From: Bacillota bacterium
Lineage (GTDB): Bacteria; Bacillota_A; Clostridia; Tissierellales; Peptoniphilaceae
Assembly: GCA_023418535.1 (NCBI GenBank)
Contig: JAEZZN010000016.1
Location: 1 to 35,500, forward strand
Reading direction: 5' to 3'
DNA length: 35,500 nt
Shown piece after piece: positions 17,699-25,234 of this stretch; within the stretch, counting starts at the first letter, position 1; each line of letters opens with the position of its first letter. Made by a program: the position numbers and the translations under genes. The notes beneath the pieces were generated by a model, which searched no databases, was not told the origin of the DNA, and saw only the letters and a list, made by a program, of their open reading frames with translations.

Positions 17699-18622
17699 TT
17701 ATTTAAATCTAATATTTATATCAACATGTCCGAATTCACTACCATCTTTTGCACTGATAGCAAATAATTGTAATTTTCCTTTATTAGAATTTGGAGTTTT
17801 AAAATCTATTGTGAAATCAAAATCAGCTCTAGTTAATCCATTTAACTTACCATTTACGTAGTGTTCAGCTATAATATTTCCGTTCTCATCATAGAGTCTG
17901 TAATTCATAGTATTTTCAAACACGCTCATGCTTCCTTTTATAGAAGTTGTATTAGTTAATAAATCACCATCTTTTAGATTATCAACCCATGCAATTGGTT
18001 CTTCAACTAAATCTAAATTTCTCTTTAGATTTCCTGCTGAAAGATTTACATGACCCCAAAGAGTCTCAACTTCTTCACCTTCAACTAAAATTTTAACTTC
18101 ATCAATAGTATTAAATTCAGTTAAAGTATTTGCAATAGCTTGAAGTGAAGTTGCTTCTAGAGGAGCTCCAGTTGTAAAATCTTTAATTTCTTCACTAAAG
18201 TCAACTGTTGCAACTCCATCATTTACTGTGATTCCTAAAACTTTTGTATTTTCAGGTAGTGGTCTAACTGCATCTTCGTCTTTGATGTCAGCACTTATTA
18301 AAAGTTCTAAAGCTCTTGTTGCTACGCTATCTGTAGATTCAGTTTCATGTACTTCTCTTTCAAGATAGAAGTTTTCACCATTGTCTTTTACAAAATATAA
18401 TGCTATTTGCATCATATCATTTGAATTTTCAGATTCGATTTGAGTTTCTTCATCTGTCTCGTTTTGAGTTTCTTTTTCTGTTTCGATTTTAGTCTCTTTT
18501 TCTGTTTCTTCTTGATTAGTTTCAATTATTGTTTCGCTATTAGTTTCTATTCTTGTTTCATCAACTTTAGAATTACAAGATACCAATATTAAAACGAATA
18601 TTAATAAGATTATCTTTTTCAT
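17699..18622 (-). CDS. GerMN/Gmad2 lipoprotein with Glu-Thr-rich linker
   Basis: 307 residues. The N-terminus is a lipoprotein signal with lipobox LVSC (Cys16), so the protein is anchored to the outer face of the membrane. Residues ~20-70 are a low-complexity linker of ETE/KETE/ETQ units. Next is a GerMN domain (~80-190; note VARPLPEN-like and VATVDFSEEI segments), then a Gmad2 immunoglobulin-like domain (~205-307, ending in AISAKDGSEFGHVDI). GerM in Bacillus is a ring-forming sporulation protein, but GerMN-Gmad2 lipoproteins also occur in non-sporulating species. The first ATG of the open frame lies further upstream, but GGGAGGA at 18626-18632 is placed for the ATG at 18622. Target and binding partners are unknown. 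Confidence 0.85.
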   Translation of the reverse strand: MKKIILLIFVLILVSCNSKVDETRIETNSETIIETNQEETEKETKIETEKETQNETDEETQIESENSNDMMQIALYFVKDNGENFYLEREVHETESTDSVATRALELLISADIKDEDAVRPLPENTKVLGITVNDGVATVDFSEEIKDFTTGAPLEATSLQAIANTLTEFNTIDEVKILVEGEEVETLWGHVNLSAGNLKRNLDLVEEPIAWVDNLKDGDLLTNTTSIKGSMSVFENTMNYRLYDENGNIIAEHYVNGKLNGLTRADFDFTIDFKTPNSNKGKLQLFAISAKDGSEFGHVDINIRFK

Positions 18623-18657
18623 ATTTCCTCCCGTATTATACAATACACTTTATTTTA

Positions 18658-18666
18658 ATTATAACA
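18658..18666 (-). promoter_or_regulatory. Extended -10 promoter for the GerMN lipoprotein
   Basis: Read on the minus strand: TGTTATAAT, a TG-n-TATAAT extended -10 element about 36 bases upstream of the start codon. No good -35 box. Confidence 0.4.
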
Positions 18667-18732
18667 TAATAAAAGTCACAATTAAATAAAAGATAATATA
18701 GAGATTAATCTATAATTTATTAAATTAAATTT

Positions 18733-18769
18733 TTGGCAAATATTTTAGATATAATATATATGCTATAAT
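18733..18769 (+). promoter_or_regulatory. Promoter region of cysS
   Basis: TTGGCA at 18733-18738 is followed by several AT-rich -10 candidates: TATATA at 18755 (spacing 16) and TGCTATAAT at 18761-18769 (extended -10). The second would place the start within a few bases of the RBS, so the first is somewhat preferred. No T-box leader is present. Confidence 0.35.
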
Positions 18770-18785
18770 TATTATGAGGTATATT

Positions 18786-20177
18786 ATGAAAATTTATAAC
18801 ACACTTACAAGAAAAAAAGAAGAATTTAAGACTATAGAAGAGAATAAAGTAAAGATGTATGTATGTGGTCCGACTGTATACAACTATATTCATATAGGAA
18901 ATGCACGACCACTTGTTTTTTTTGATACTTTGAGAAGATACTTTGAGTATAAAAATTATGAAGTAGCATTTGTAATGAATATTACAGATATTGATGATAA
19001 AATAATTAATCGTGCAATTGAAGAAAATGTAGACTTTAGAGAAATAACTAAAAAATACTCTAAAGCATTTTTAGATAATGCTAAAAGTTTAAATGTAGAT
19101 GTAGACAAAATTATAAAATCAAAAGCTACAGATTATATAGATGAAATGATTACCTTTATAAAAGAACTTGAAGATAAAGATGCAGCTTATAACACGGAAA
19201 CTACTGTTTATTTTAATATAGATAGTGCAAAAGATTATGGAAAATTATCAAAGAAAAATATATATGATTTGAAAGCTGGTTCAAGGGTAGAAATAGATAA
19301 ATCTAAAAGAAATCCTTTAGATTTTGCTTTATGGAAAAAACAAAAAAATGAAAATGAACCTGCTTGGGATAGTCCTTGGGGTAAAGGGAGACCAGGTTGG
19401 CATATTGAATGCTCAACAATGGCAAATAATATTTTAGGAGATACTATTGATATTCATGGTGGAGGAGAAGATTTACAATTTCCGCATCATGAAAATGAAA
19501 TAGCACAATCAGAAACTCTTCATGGAGAGCCTTTTGCAAATTATTGGATGCATAATTCAATGATCACTGTTGATAAAGAGAAAATGAGTAAATCATTAGG
19601 TAATTTCTTTACAATTCATGATATAGAAAAAGAGTATGATTTGATAATTGTGCGTATGTGGTTAATCTCTGGACATTATAGAACTCCACTTGATTTTTCT
19701 AAGGAAAATCTTGATGCAATCAAAAATGGATACAATAGACTTCAAAATTCATTTGAAGATTTGGAAAGAAATATTGATTATTCTACAAATAATTCAGAAT
19801 TGAATAATGAAGTAAAATCAGAGATAGATAAATTTGTTAATGAATTTGAAAATGCAATGGATGATGATTTTAATACTTCAAATGCATTAACTAGCATTTA
19901 TGAACTTGCAAGATATATAAATTCTAATTTTAATAATGAATCTTCAATAAAAGATATGATTTATGCAAAAGAAAAATTTTCTACACTTTTAGATGTATTA
20001 GGAATAAGTTTTGCAAAAGAAAATCTAGATGAAGAGATTGAAAAGTTAATAGAAGAAAGAACTAATGCAAGAAAAGAAAAAGACTTTAAAAAGGCTGATG
20101 AAATAAGAGATAAATTACATCAAATGGGAATAGAGCTTAAAGATACTCCAACAGGAGTAGTTTGGAAGAGAGTTTGA
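18786..20177 (+). CDS. cysS: Cysteinyl-tRNA synthetase
   Basis: 463 residues, class I synthetase. MYVCGPTVYNYIHIGNARP gives the zinc-binding Cys27 and the HIGH equivalent HIGN (36-39); WHIECSTMA, then HHENEIAQSE supply further zinc ligands; KEKMSKSLGNF is the KMSKS loop (~265-270). The length is normal for CysRS. GAGG at 18776-18779 is 6 bases from the ATG at 18786, which gives the expected MKIYNTLTRKKEEF start; an in-frame ATG at 18774 overlaps the RBS and is rejected. rlmB follows after 7 bases. The tRNA-Cys gene lies convergently 0.8 kb downstream. Confidence 0.97.
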   Translation: MKIYNTLTRKKEEFKTIEENKVKMYVCGPTVYNYIHIGNARPLVFFDTLRRYFEYKNYEVAFVMNITDIDDKIINRAIEENVDFREITKKYSKAFLDNAKSLNVDVDKIIKSKATDYIDEMITFIKELEDKDAAYNTETTVYFNIDSAKDYGKLSKKNIYDLKAGSRVEIDKSKRNPLDFALWKKQKNENEPAWDSPWGKGRPGWHIECSTMANNILGDTIDIHGGGEDLQFPHHENEIAQSETLHGEPFANYWMHNSMITVDKEKMSKSLGNFFTIHDIEKEYDLIIVRMWLISGHYRTPLDFSKENLDAIKNGYNRLQNSFEDLERNIDYSTNNSELNNEVKSEIDKFVNEFENAMDDDFNTSNALTSIYELARYINSNFNNESSIKDMIYAKEKFSTLLDVLGISFAKENLDEEIEKLIEERTNARKEKDFKKADEIRDKLHQMGIELKDTPTGVVWKRV

Positions 20178-20184
20178 GGCTAAT

Positions 20185-20922
20185 ATGTCAGATTTAATAT
20201 TTGGAAGAAATTCCGTATTTGAATATTTAGAAAATATGAATGATTTTGAAAACTTATATATTCAAAATGGAATAAAAAATGAAAAATTTAATAAAATTAT
20301 TGAAATAGCTAAGAAGAAAAAATTGAGCATAGAATATATAGATAAGAAAAAACTTGATAAACTTTCAAATTTTCAGAATCATCAAGGTGTTTTACTCCTA
20401 GCAAAAAACTATAAATACTATACATTAGAAGAAATATTAGATTATGGCGACAAACAAAATAAAGATCCATTGATAATTATACTTGATGAAATTACGGATC
20501 CTCACAATCTAGGAGCTATTATAAGAACTTCAGAAGCTGCTGGAGCAACAGGTGTAATAATTCCAAAACATAGAGCAGCATCTGTAAATCATACAGTTCA
20601 CAAAACATCTGCAGGAGCTACGAGTTTTATGAGAGTTTGTATGGTTACAAATATTAATCAAACTATTGATACTCTTAAAGATAGAGGATATTGGATCTAT
20701 GGAGCAGATGGTCATACAGATAAATATTATGACGATATAGATTATACCGGAAAAATTGGTATTGTTATAGGAAATGAAGGTAAGGGTATTTCAAGACTTA
20801 CTAAAGAAAAATGTGATGATTTGGTTAAAATTCCTATGTATGGAAAGACAGAATCATTAAACGCTTCAACATCAGCAGCAATAATAATTTATGGTATAAT
20901 AAATCAAAGAAAAAATGGATAA
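20185..20922 (+). CDS. rlmB: RlmB-type SpoU/TrmH-family 23S rRNA 2'-O-methyltransferase
   Basis: 245 residues. An N-terminal L30e-like substrate-binding domain (~1-75) precedes the SPOUT knot, which shows the three TrmH motifs: ITDPHNLGAIIRT (motif 1), GIVIGNEGKGIS (motif 2) and IPMYGKTESLNASTSAAI (motif 3). In this family the gene next to cysS methylates G2251 (E. coli numbering) of 23S rRNA. GAGG at 20176-20179 overlaps the cysS stop and is 5 bases from the ATG. In many Firmicutes the Mini-III RNase gene mrnC lies between cysS and rlmB; here it does not. Exact target within the TrmH family is inferred from context. Confidence 0.9.
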   Translation: MSDLIFGRNSVFEYLENMNDFENLYIQNGIKNEKFNKIIEIAKKKKLSIEYIDKKKLDKLSNFQNHQGVLLLAKNYKYYTLEEILDYGDKQNKDPLIIILDEITDPHNLGAIIRTSEAAGATGVIIPKHRAASVNHTVHKTSAGATSFMRVCMVTNINQTIDTLKDRGYWIYGADGHTDKYYDDIDYTGKIGIVIGNEGKGISRLTKEKCDDLVKIPMYGKTESLNASTSAAIIIYGIINQRKNG

Positions 20923-20964
20923 TATAAAATTCTAAAGAATTTGATAAAAAAATATACATTTTAA

Positions 20965-21003
20965 AATAAAAAAAGTGAATCAGAAATAAGACTGATTCAC
21001 TTT
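20965..21003 (-). terminator. Terminator of tRNA-Cys (minus strand), possibly shared with rlmB
   Basis: A 12-bp stem (20972-20983 with 20992-21003) with an 8-base loop. On the minus strand it is followed by a T-rich run (the A run at 20965-20971 on the plus strand) and sits directly after tRNA-Cys. On the plus strand the tail is weak, but the hairpin also follows rlmB. Confidence 0.75.
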
Positions 21004-21007
21004 ATAT

Positions 21008-21081
21008 TGGAGGCGGCAACCGGATTTGAACCGGTGATCGAGGTGTTGCAGACCTATGCCTTACCACTTGGCTATGCCGCC
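21008..21081 (-). tRNA. tRNA-Cys (anticodon GCA)
   Basis: Folds as a cloverleaf on the minus strand: acceptor GGCGGCA/TGCCGCC, short D arm, anticodon loop CTGCAAC with GCA, T arm with GGTTCAAATCC, discriminator T (the CysRS identity base U73), and encoded CCA at 21010-21008. 74 bases with CCA. Confidence 0.96.
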
Positions 21082-21098
21082 ATATAAGATACCTATCA

Positions 21099-21127
21099 AT
21101 TATATAAAATATTTAAGATAAAATCAA
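21099..21127 (-). promoter_or_regulatory. Promoter of tRNA-Cys
   Basis: On the minus strand: TTGATT (21127-21122), 17-base spacer, TATAAT (21104-21099). The start point would be near 21092, about 11 bases before the tRNA 5' end. Confidence 0.75.
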
Positions 21128-21159
21128 GCTTTGTATATTAAAACAATGCTTGATTTTAT
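21118..21159. repeat. 12-bp inverted repeat between tRNA-Cys and the ABC exporter pair
   Basis: ATAAAATCAAGC (21118-21129) and GCTTGATTTTAT (21148-21159) are perfect inverted repeats with an 18-base spacer. The left arm covers the tRNA-Cys -35 box. It could be a repressor operator for the exporter genes or only an RNA hairpin. Confidence 0.6.
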
Positions 21160-21219
21160 AAAATTTCAAATTTAGCCAAGTGTTTAATATATCCAGTTAT
21201 GCTGGGGAATGGAGTTAAT

Positions 21220-22980
21220 ATGATAAAAATAATAAAAAGATTAAACGCCAGGGAATATTTTATTCTACTTGCTGTAGGAATATTGATATTCGGACAATCA
21301 TATTTTGAACTTTTAATACCAGATTTTATGTCAGAAGTTACAAGACTTGTTCAAACTCCTGGAAATAATATAAATGAAATTTTAATAAATGGTATATACA
21401 TGTTATCGGCTGCTTTTGCTGCTTTAGCATTAGCTGTAATATCTGGTTACTTAATTGCGAAATTTTCATCAAAAGTAGCAAATAATTTGAGATATTTACT
21501 TTTTAATAAAATTCAAACTTTATCACAAGAAGATATAGATAAATTTACACCAGCAAGTTTGATAACAAGAACTACAAATGATATCACTCAAGTAGAGATG
21601 TTTATGGGATTTGGTATAAATGTATTTTTTAGATCCCCAATACTTGCAATTTGGGCATTAACTAAAATTTCAGGAAAAGGAATAGAGTGGACATTAGCTA
21701 CTGCTGTAGCTGTAGCAGTTGTTATAATTTCAGTAATTTTATTAACTATTTTTGTTATGCCAAAATATGAAATAGTACAGAAAAATATTGATAGTTTAAA
21801 TGAAGTTACTAGAGAGAATATTACTGGTATTCGTGTGGTAAGAGCATTTAATGCTGAAAAGTATCAACAAAAGAAAACGAAAAAAGTAAATGATGAATTA
21901 ACAAGACTATTAAAATTCACACAAAAATCATTTGCTATTACACAACCTTTAATGATGTTTGTGATGAATATTTTAACACTTGCTATTTATCTAATAGGTT
22001 CACAAATGATAAGTGTAAGAACTTTACCAGATAAAATTACTGTTTTCGGAGATATGATTGTATTCTCAGCATATGCTATTCAAATAATAATGGCATTTTT
22101 AATGATGGCTATTATTTTAGTGGTATATACTAGATCTGCAATATCTTTAAGAAGGATTAATGAAGTACTAGATTCTGAAATATCCGTAATTGAAGGCGTT
22201 GTTGATGCTGATTACAAAACACAGAATATAGAATTTAATAATGTATCATTCAAATATCCAGACGCTCAAGAATATGTGCTTAAAGATATATCATTTAGTG
22301 CAGATAAAGGAGATACGGTTGCTATTATAGGTCAAACAGGTTCAGGGAAATCAACTATTGCTAAACTAATTACTAGATTTTATGAAGTCACTGATGGAGA
22401 AATATTAATAGATGGTGTAGACATTAGAGAATTTACAGAAAAATCATTAAATAATAAATTATGTTATGTTCCACAAAGATCAGTACTTTTCAATATGTCT
22501 GTTGAAGATAATATAAAATTTGGAGAAAGCTATTATCAAAAAACATTTGATGATGTTAAAAATGCAATAGAAGTAGCTCAAGCAAAAGATTTTGTAGAAG
22601 AAATGGATGATAAATATAATAATATGATATCAAGAGGGGGAACAAATGTTTCTGGTGGACAAAAACAAAGACTTTCTATAGCAAGAGCTATTGCAAGAAA
22701 ACCAGAAATATTTATTTTCGATGATACATTTTCTGCTTTAGACTTTAAAACAGAATCAACTTTAAGAAAAGCATTAGAAGAAAATACTAAAAATGCAATT
22801 ACAATATTAATTTCCTCTAGAGTGGGGTCGATTCTAAATGCTGATAAAATAATTCTTTTAGATGATGGAAAAGTGGTAGCTAAAGGAACCCATAAAGAAC
22901 TTTGGCAAACAAGTAATTTATATAGAGAAATCGCTTTATCACAATTGTCAGAGGAGGAATTAAATGCAAAAACAAGATAA
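21220..22980 (+). CDS. Heterodimeric ABC exporter subunit 1 (degenerate-site half)
   Basis: 586 residues: an exporter membrane domain with six helices (~1-320) fused to an ATPase domain. Walker A GQTGSGKST (~371-379), signature VSGGQKQRL, Walker B IFIFDDTFSALD where the catalytic Glu is Asp, and the switch region ISSRVGSI, where Ser replaces the usual His. This marks it as the partner contributing the weak ATP site in a heterodimeric exporter of the BmrC/LmrC kind. A TTG-to-ATG extension from 21199 is rejected because GGAG (21211-21214) is placed for the ATG at 21220. It overlaps the next gene by 17 bases, so the two subunits are translated together. Substrate unknown, multidrug-type by family. 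Confidence 0.92.
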   Translation: MIKIIKRLNAREYFILLAVGILIFGQSYFELLIPDFMSEVTRLVQTPGNNINEILINGIYMLSAAFAALALAVISGYLIAKFSSKVANNLRYLLFNKIQTLSQEDIDKFTPASLITRTTNDITQVEMFMGFGINVFFRSPILAIWALTKISGKGIEWTLATAVAVAVVIISVILLTIFVMPKYEIVQKNIDSLNEVTRENITGIRVVRAFNAEKYQQKKTKKVNDELTRLLKFTQKSFAITQPLMMFVMNILTLAIYLIGSQMISVRTLPDKITVFGDMIVFSAYAIQIIMAFLMMAIILVVYTRSAISLRRINEVLDSEISVIEGVVDADYKTQNIEFNNVSFKYPDAQEYVLKDISFSADKGDTVAIIGQTGSGKSTIAKLITRFYEVTDGEILIDGVDIREFTEKSLNNKLCYVPQRSVLFNMSVEDNIKFGESYYQKTFDDVKNAIEVAQAKDFVEEMDDKYNNMISRGGTNVSGGQKQRLSIARAIARKPEIFIFDDTFSALDFKTESTLRKALEENTKNAITILISSRVGSILNADKIILLDDGKVVAKGTHKELWQTSNLYREIALSQLSEEELNAKTR

Positions 22981-24988
22981 AAAAAGAGTTAATATATTTA
23001 AATCCTTCACTAAAAATATCACTCAAATTAAAGAATATAAAGGTTTATTAATAATAGCTTTATCACTTGCAATAGTTTCTGCAATTTTAAGTACATCAGC
23101 TCCAAATCAATTATCAAAATTAACAGATGAAATTTCTTCTTCTCTAAATATAGATAATAAAAAAATGGAAGATTTAGGTAAAGTAATATATTCTAATTTA
23201 CAATTAGAAAATCCTGGAGAAATAGAGTATGAAGGAACTAAAATATCTTTAGAAAATCAACAGAAATATCTTGAAGTTATGAAAAAATTTCAAGAAGTTG
23301 ATAAAGATAATATAGACAAATCAGATGTACAAGAAGAACAACAACAAGAACTTTTAGATATTTATCGTGAACTTCCTGAAGATATTACAGAATTTATTGA
23401 ACCAAAAATAAATCTTGATAAAATATGGAAAATTGCTACAATAATAGCTCTAATATATATAGTATCTATGATTGCAAATTTTGTTTCAGCGATTCTAATT
23501 TCAGAGATAGTCAATAATTATGCGAATAAATTAAGAAATAATGTTTCTAATAAAATGAATAAATTATCTTTAAATTATTTTGATCAAAATAAAGTAGGGG
23601 ATATTCTATCTAGAATGACAAATGATGTTGACACTATAGCTCAAAGTTTAAATGATTCAATTGGATCTATAACTATATCAATTGCTCTTTTAATCGGTTC
23701 AATTGTAATGATGATATATACGAATATTTTACTTACTATAGTTGCAGTTCTTTCATCAATGTTAGGATTTTTGGCTACAGGTCTTATACTTTCAAAGTCT
23801 CAAAAATTCTTTACTGAAAGACAAAAGCAATTAGGAAATCTTAATGGTCATATAGAGGAAATGGTTTCGGGTCTAGAAATTATAAAAGTATATAATGCTA
23901 AAGATGAATCTATGAATACATTTAATGATTTAAATGATAAATTTTATGATGCTTCATTAAAATCAAAATTTTTGTCAGGATTGATACCACCATTAATGAC
24001 TTTTATAGGTAATTTTGGATATCTAGCTGTATCAATAGTTGGGGCCATACTTGCTACTAAGGATATAATTACTTTTGGGGTAATTGTCGCATTTATGATT
24101 TATGTAAGAATATTTACAAATTCTCTTACTTCAATGGCTCAAGTATCATCTTCAATTCAATCATCATCTGCAGCGTCAGATCGTGTATTTGAATTTTTAG
24201 AAGAAAAAGAGCTTCCAAAAGAAGAGAATATGAAATATTTAGATCCGATTAAAGTAAAAGGAGAGATAGAATTTGAGGAAATTGTATTTCAATATCCTAC
24301 AAATGATAAACCTACAATTAAAGGTTTTTCTGCAAAAGCTCTACCTGGTCAAAAGATAGCTATCGTTGGGCCTACAGGTGCAGGAAAATCTACTATGGTA
24401 AATCTTTTGATGAAATTCTATGAAATAAGTGATGGAGATATAAAAATTGATGGTGTTTCAATAAAAGATATTTCTAGAGAAAATATACACCAACTGTTTA
24501 CAATGATACTGCAAGATACTTGGCTATTCCATGGAACAATTAGAGAAAATATTGTGTATAATATGGAAAATATAAATGATTCAGAGCTTAAAACATTAGC
24601 AAAATTTATTGGATTGGAGCATTTTATTAAAACATTACCAGAAGGATTTGATACAGTAATTAAAGATTCTGATTCAGTCTCAGCTGGTCAAAGACAATTA
24701 TTGACAATAGCTCGTGGTATGCTCAAAAATGCACCATTCTTAATACTTGATGAAGCAACTTCTAATGTAGATACTCGTACAGAAGAAGTAATTCAAGAAG
24801 CTATGGATAAATTAATGGTAGGTAAAACTTCATTTATAATAGCGCATAGACTTTCAACAATTATAAATGCTGATTTAATATTAGTTATGAATGAGGGGAA
24901 TATAATAGAGCAAGGAACTCATGAAGAACTTTTAGATAAAAATGGCTTTTATGCAGAATTATATAATTCTCAATTTAGTTTAGATTAG
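22964..24988 (+). CDS. Heterodimeric ABC exporter subunit 2 (catalytic half) with an enlarged external loop
   Basis: 674 residues. Membrane domain plus ATPase domain with Walker A GPTGAGKST (~470-478), signature VSAGQRQLL, Walker B LILDEATSNVD with the catalytic Glu, and switch FIIAHRLSTI with its His. It complements the degenerate first subunit: consensus Walker motifs here, consensus VSGGQ there. Between helix 1 (~28-44) and helix 2 (~154-175) there is a hydrophilic segment of about 100 residues, much larger than in minimal exporters, probably extracytoplasmic. GGAGGAA at 22954-22960 sets the ATG at 22964. Confidence 0.92.
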   Translation: MQKQDKKRVNIFKSFTKNITQIKEYKGLLIIALSLAIVSAILSTSAPNQLSKLTDEISSSLNIDNKKMEDLGKVIYSNLQLENPGEIEYEGTKISLENQQKYLEVMKKFQEVDKDNIDKSDVQEEQQQELLDIYRELPEDITEFIEPKINLDKIWKIATIIALIYIVSMIANFVSAILISEIVNNYANKLRNNVSNKMNKLSLNYFDQNKVGDILSRMTNDVDTIAQSLNDSIGSITISIALLIGSIVMMIYTNILLTIVAVLSSMLGFLATGLILSKSQKFFTERQKQLGNLNGHIEEMVSGLEIIKVYNAKDESMNTFNDLNDKFYDASLKSKFLSGLIPPLMTFIGNFGYLAVSIVGAILATKDIITFGVIVAFMIYVRIFTNSLTSMAQVSSSIQSSSAASDRVFEFLEEKELPKEENMKYLDPIKVKGEIEFEEIVFQYPTNDKPTIKGFSAKALPGQKIAIVGPTGAGKSTMVNLLMKFYEISDGDIKIDGVSIKDISRENIHQLFTMILQDTWLFHGTIRENIVYNMENINDSELKTLAKFIGLEHFIKTLPEGFDTVIKDSDSVSAGQRQLLTIARGMLKNAPFLILDEATSNVDTRTEEVIQEAMDKLMVGKTSFIIAHRLSTIINADLILVMNEGNIIEQGTHEELLDKNGFYAELYNSQFSLD

Positions 24989-25020
24989 TAAATACTGATT
25001 TTTTGAATATATATATAATA

Positions 25021-25053
25021 AAAAACACTCTAAAAAAATTTAGAGTGTTTTTT
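25021..25053. terminator. Bidirectional terminator between the exporter operon and tRNA-Lys
   Basis: A 14-bp stem AAAAACACTCTAAA / TTTAGAGTGTTTTT with a 4-base A loop, T run on the plus side, and a matching A run that becomes a T run on the minus side. It ends the ABC exporter operon (+) and tRNA-Lys (-). Confidence 0.88.
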
Positions 25054-25061
25054 ATATTTGT

Positions 25062-25137
25062 TGGTGCTCGATCAGGGGCTCGAACCCTGGGCCCACAGAT
25101 TAAGAGTCTGCTGCTCTACCAACTGAGCTAATCGAGC
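25062..25137 (-). tRNA. tRNA-Lys (anticodon CTT)
   Basis: Cloverleaf on the minus strand: acceptor GCTCGAT/ATCGAGC, D arm GCTC...GAGC, anticodon loop CTCTTAA (CTT), T arm CAGGG-TTCGAGC-CCCTG, discriminator A, encoded CCA (25064-25062). 76 bases with CCA. Confidence 0.95.
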
Positions 25138-25148
25138 TGACAATGACT

Positions 25149-25177
25149 ATTATACTCCCATAAAAATCTATTGTCAA
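25149..25177 (-). promoter_or_regulatory. Consensus promoter of tRNA-Lys
   Basis: On the minus strand TTGACA (25177-25172), 17 bases, TATAAT (25154-25149): a perfect vegetative sigma factor consensus. The start point is near 25142, a few bases from the tRNA. Confidence 0.85.
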
Positions 25178-25234
25178 TATTTATTTTAACAAGTAATAAT
25201 TATAACAAATATGTAAATATTAATTTTAATGAAA

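Noticed and set aside
18774..18785. ATG at 18774 as the cysS start
   Set aside because: It overlaps the GAGG ribosome binding site for the ATG at 18786, which gives the usual CysRS start.
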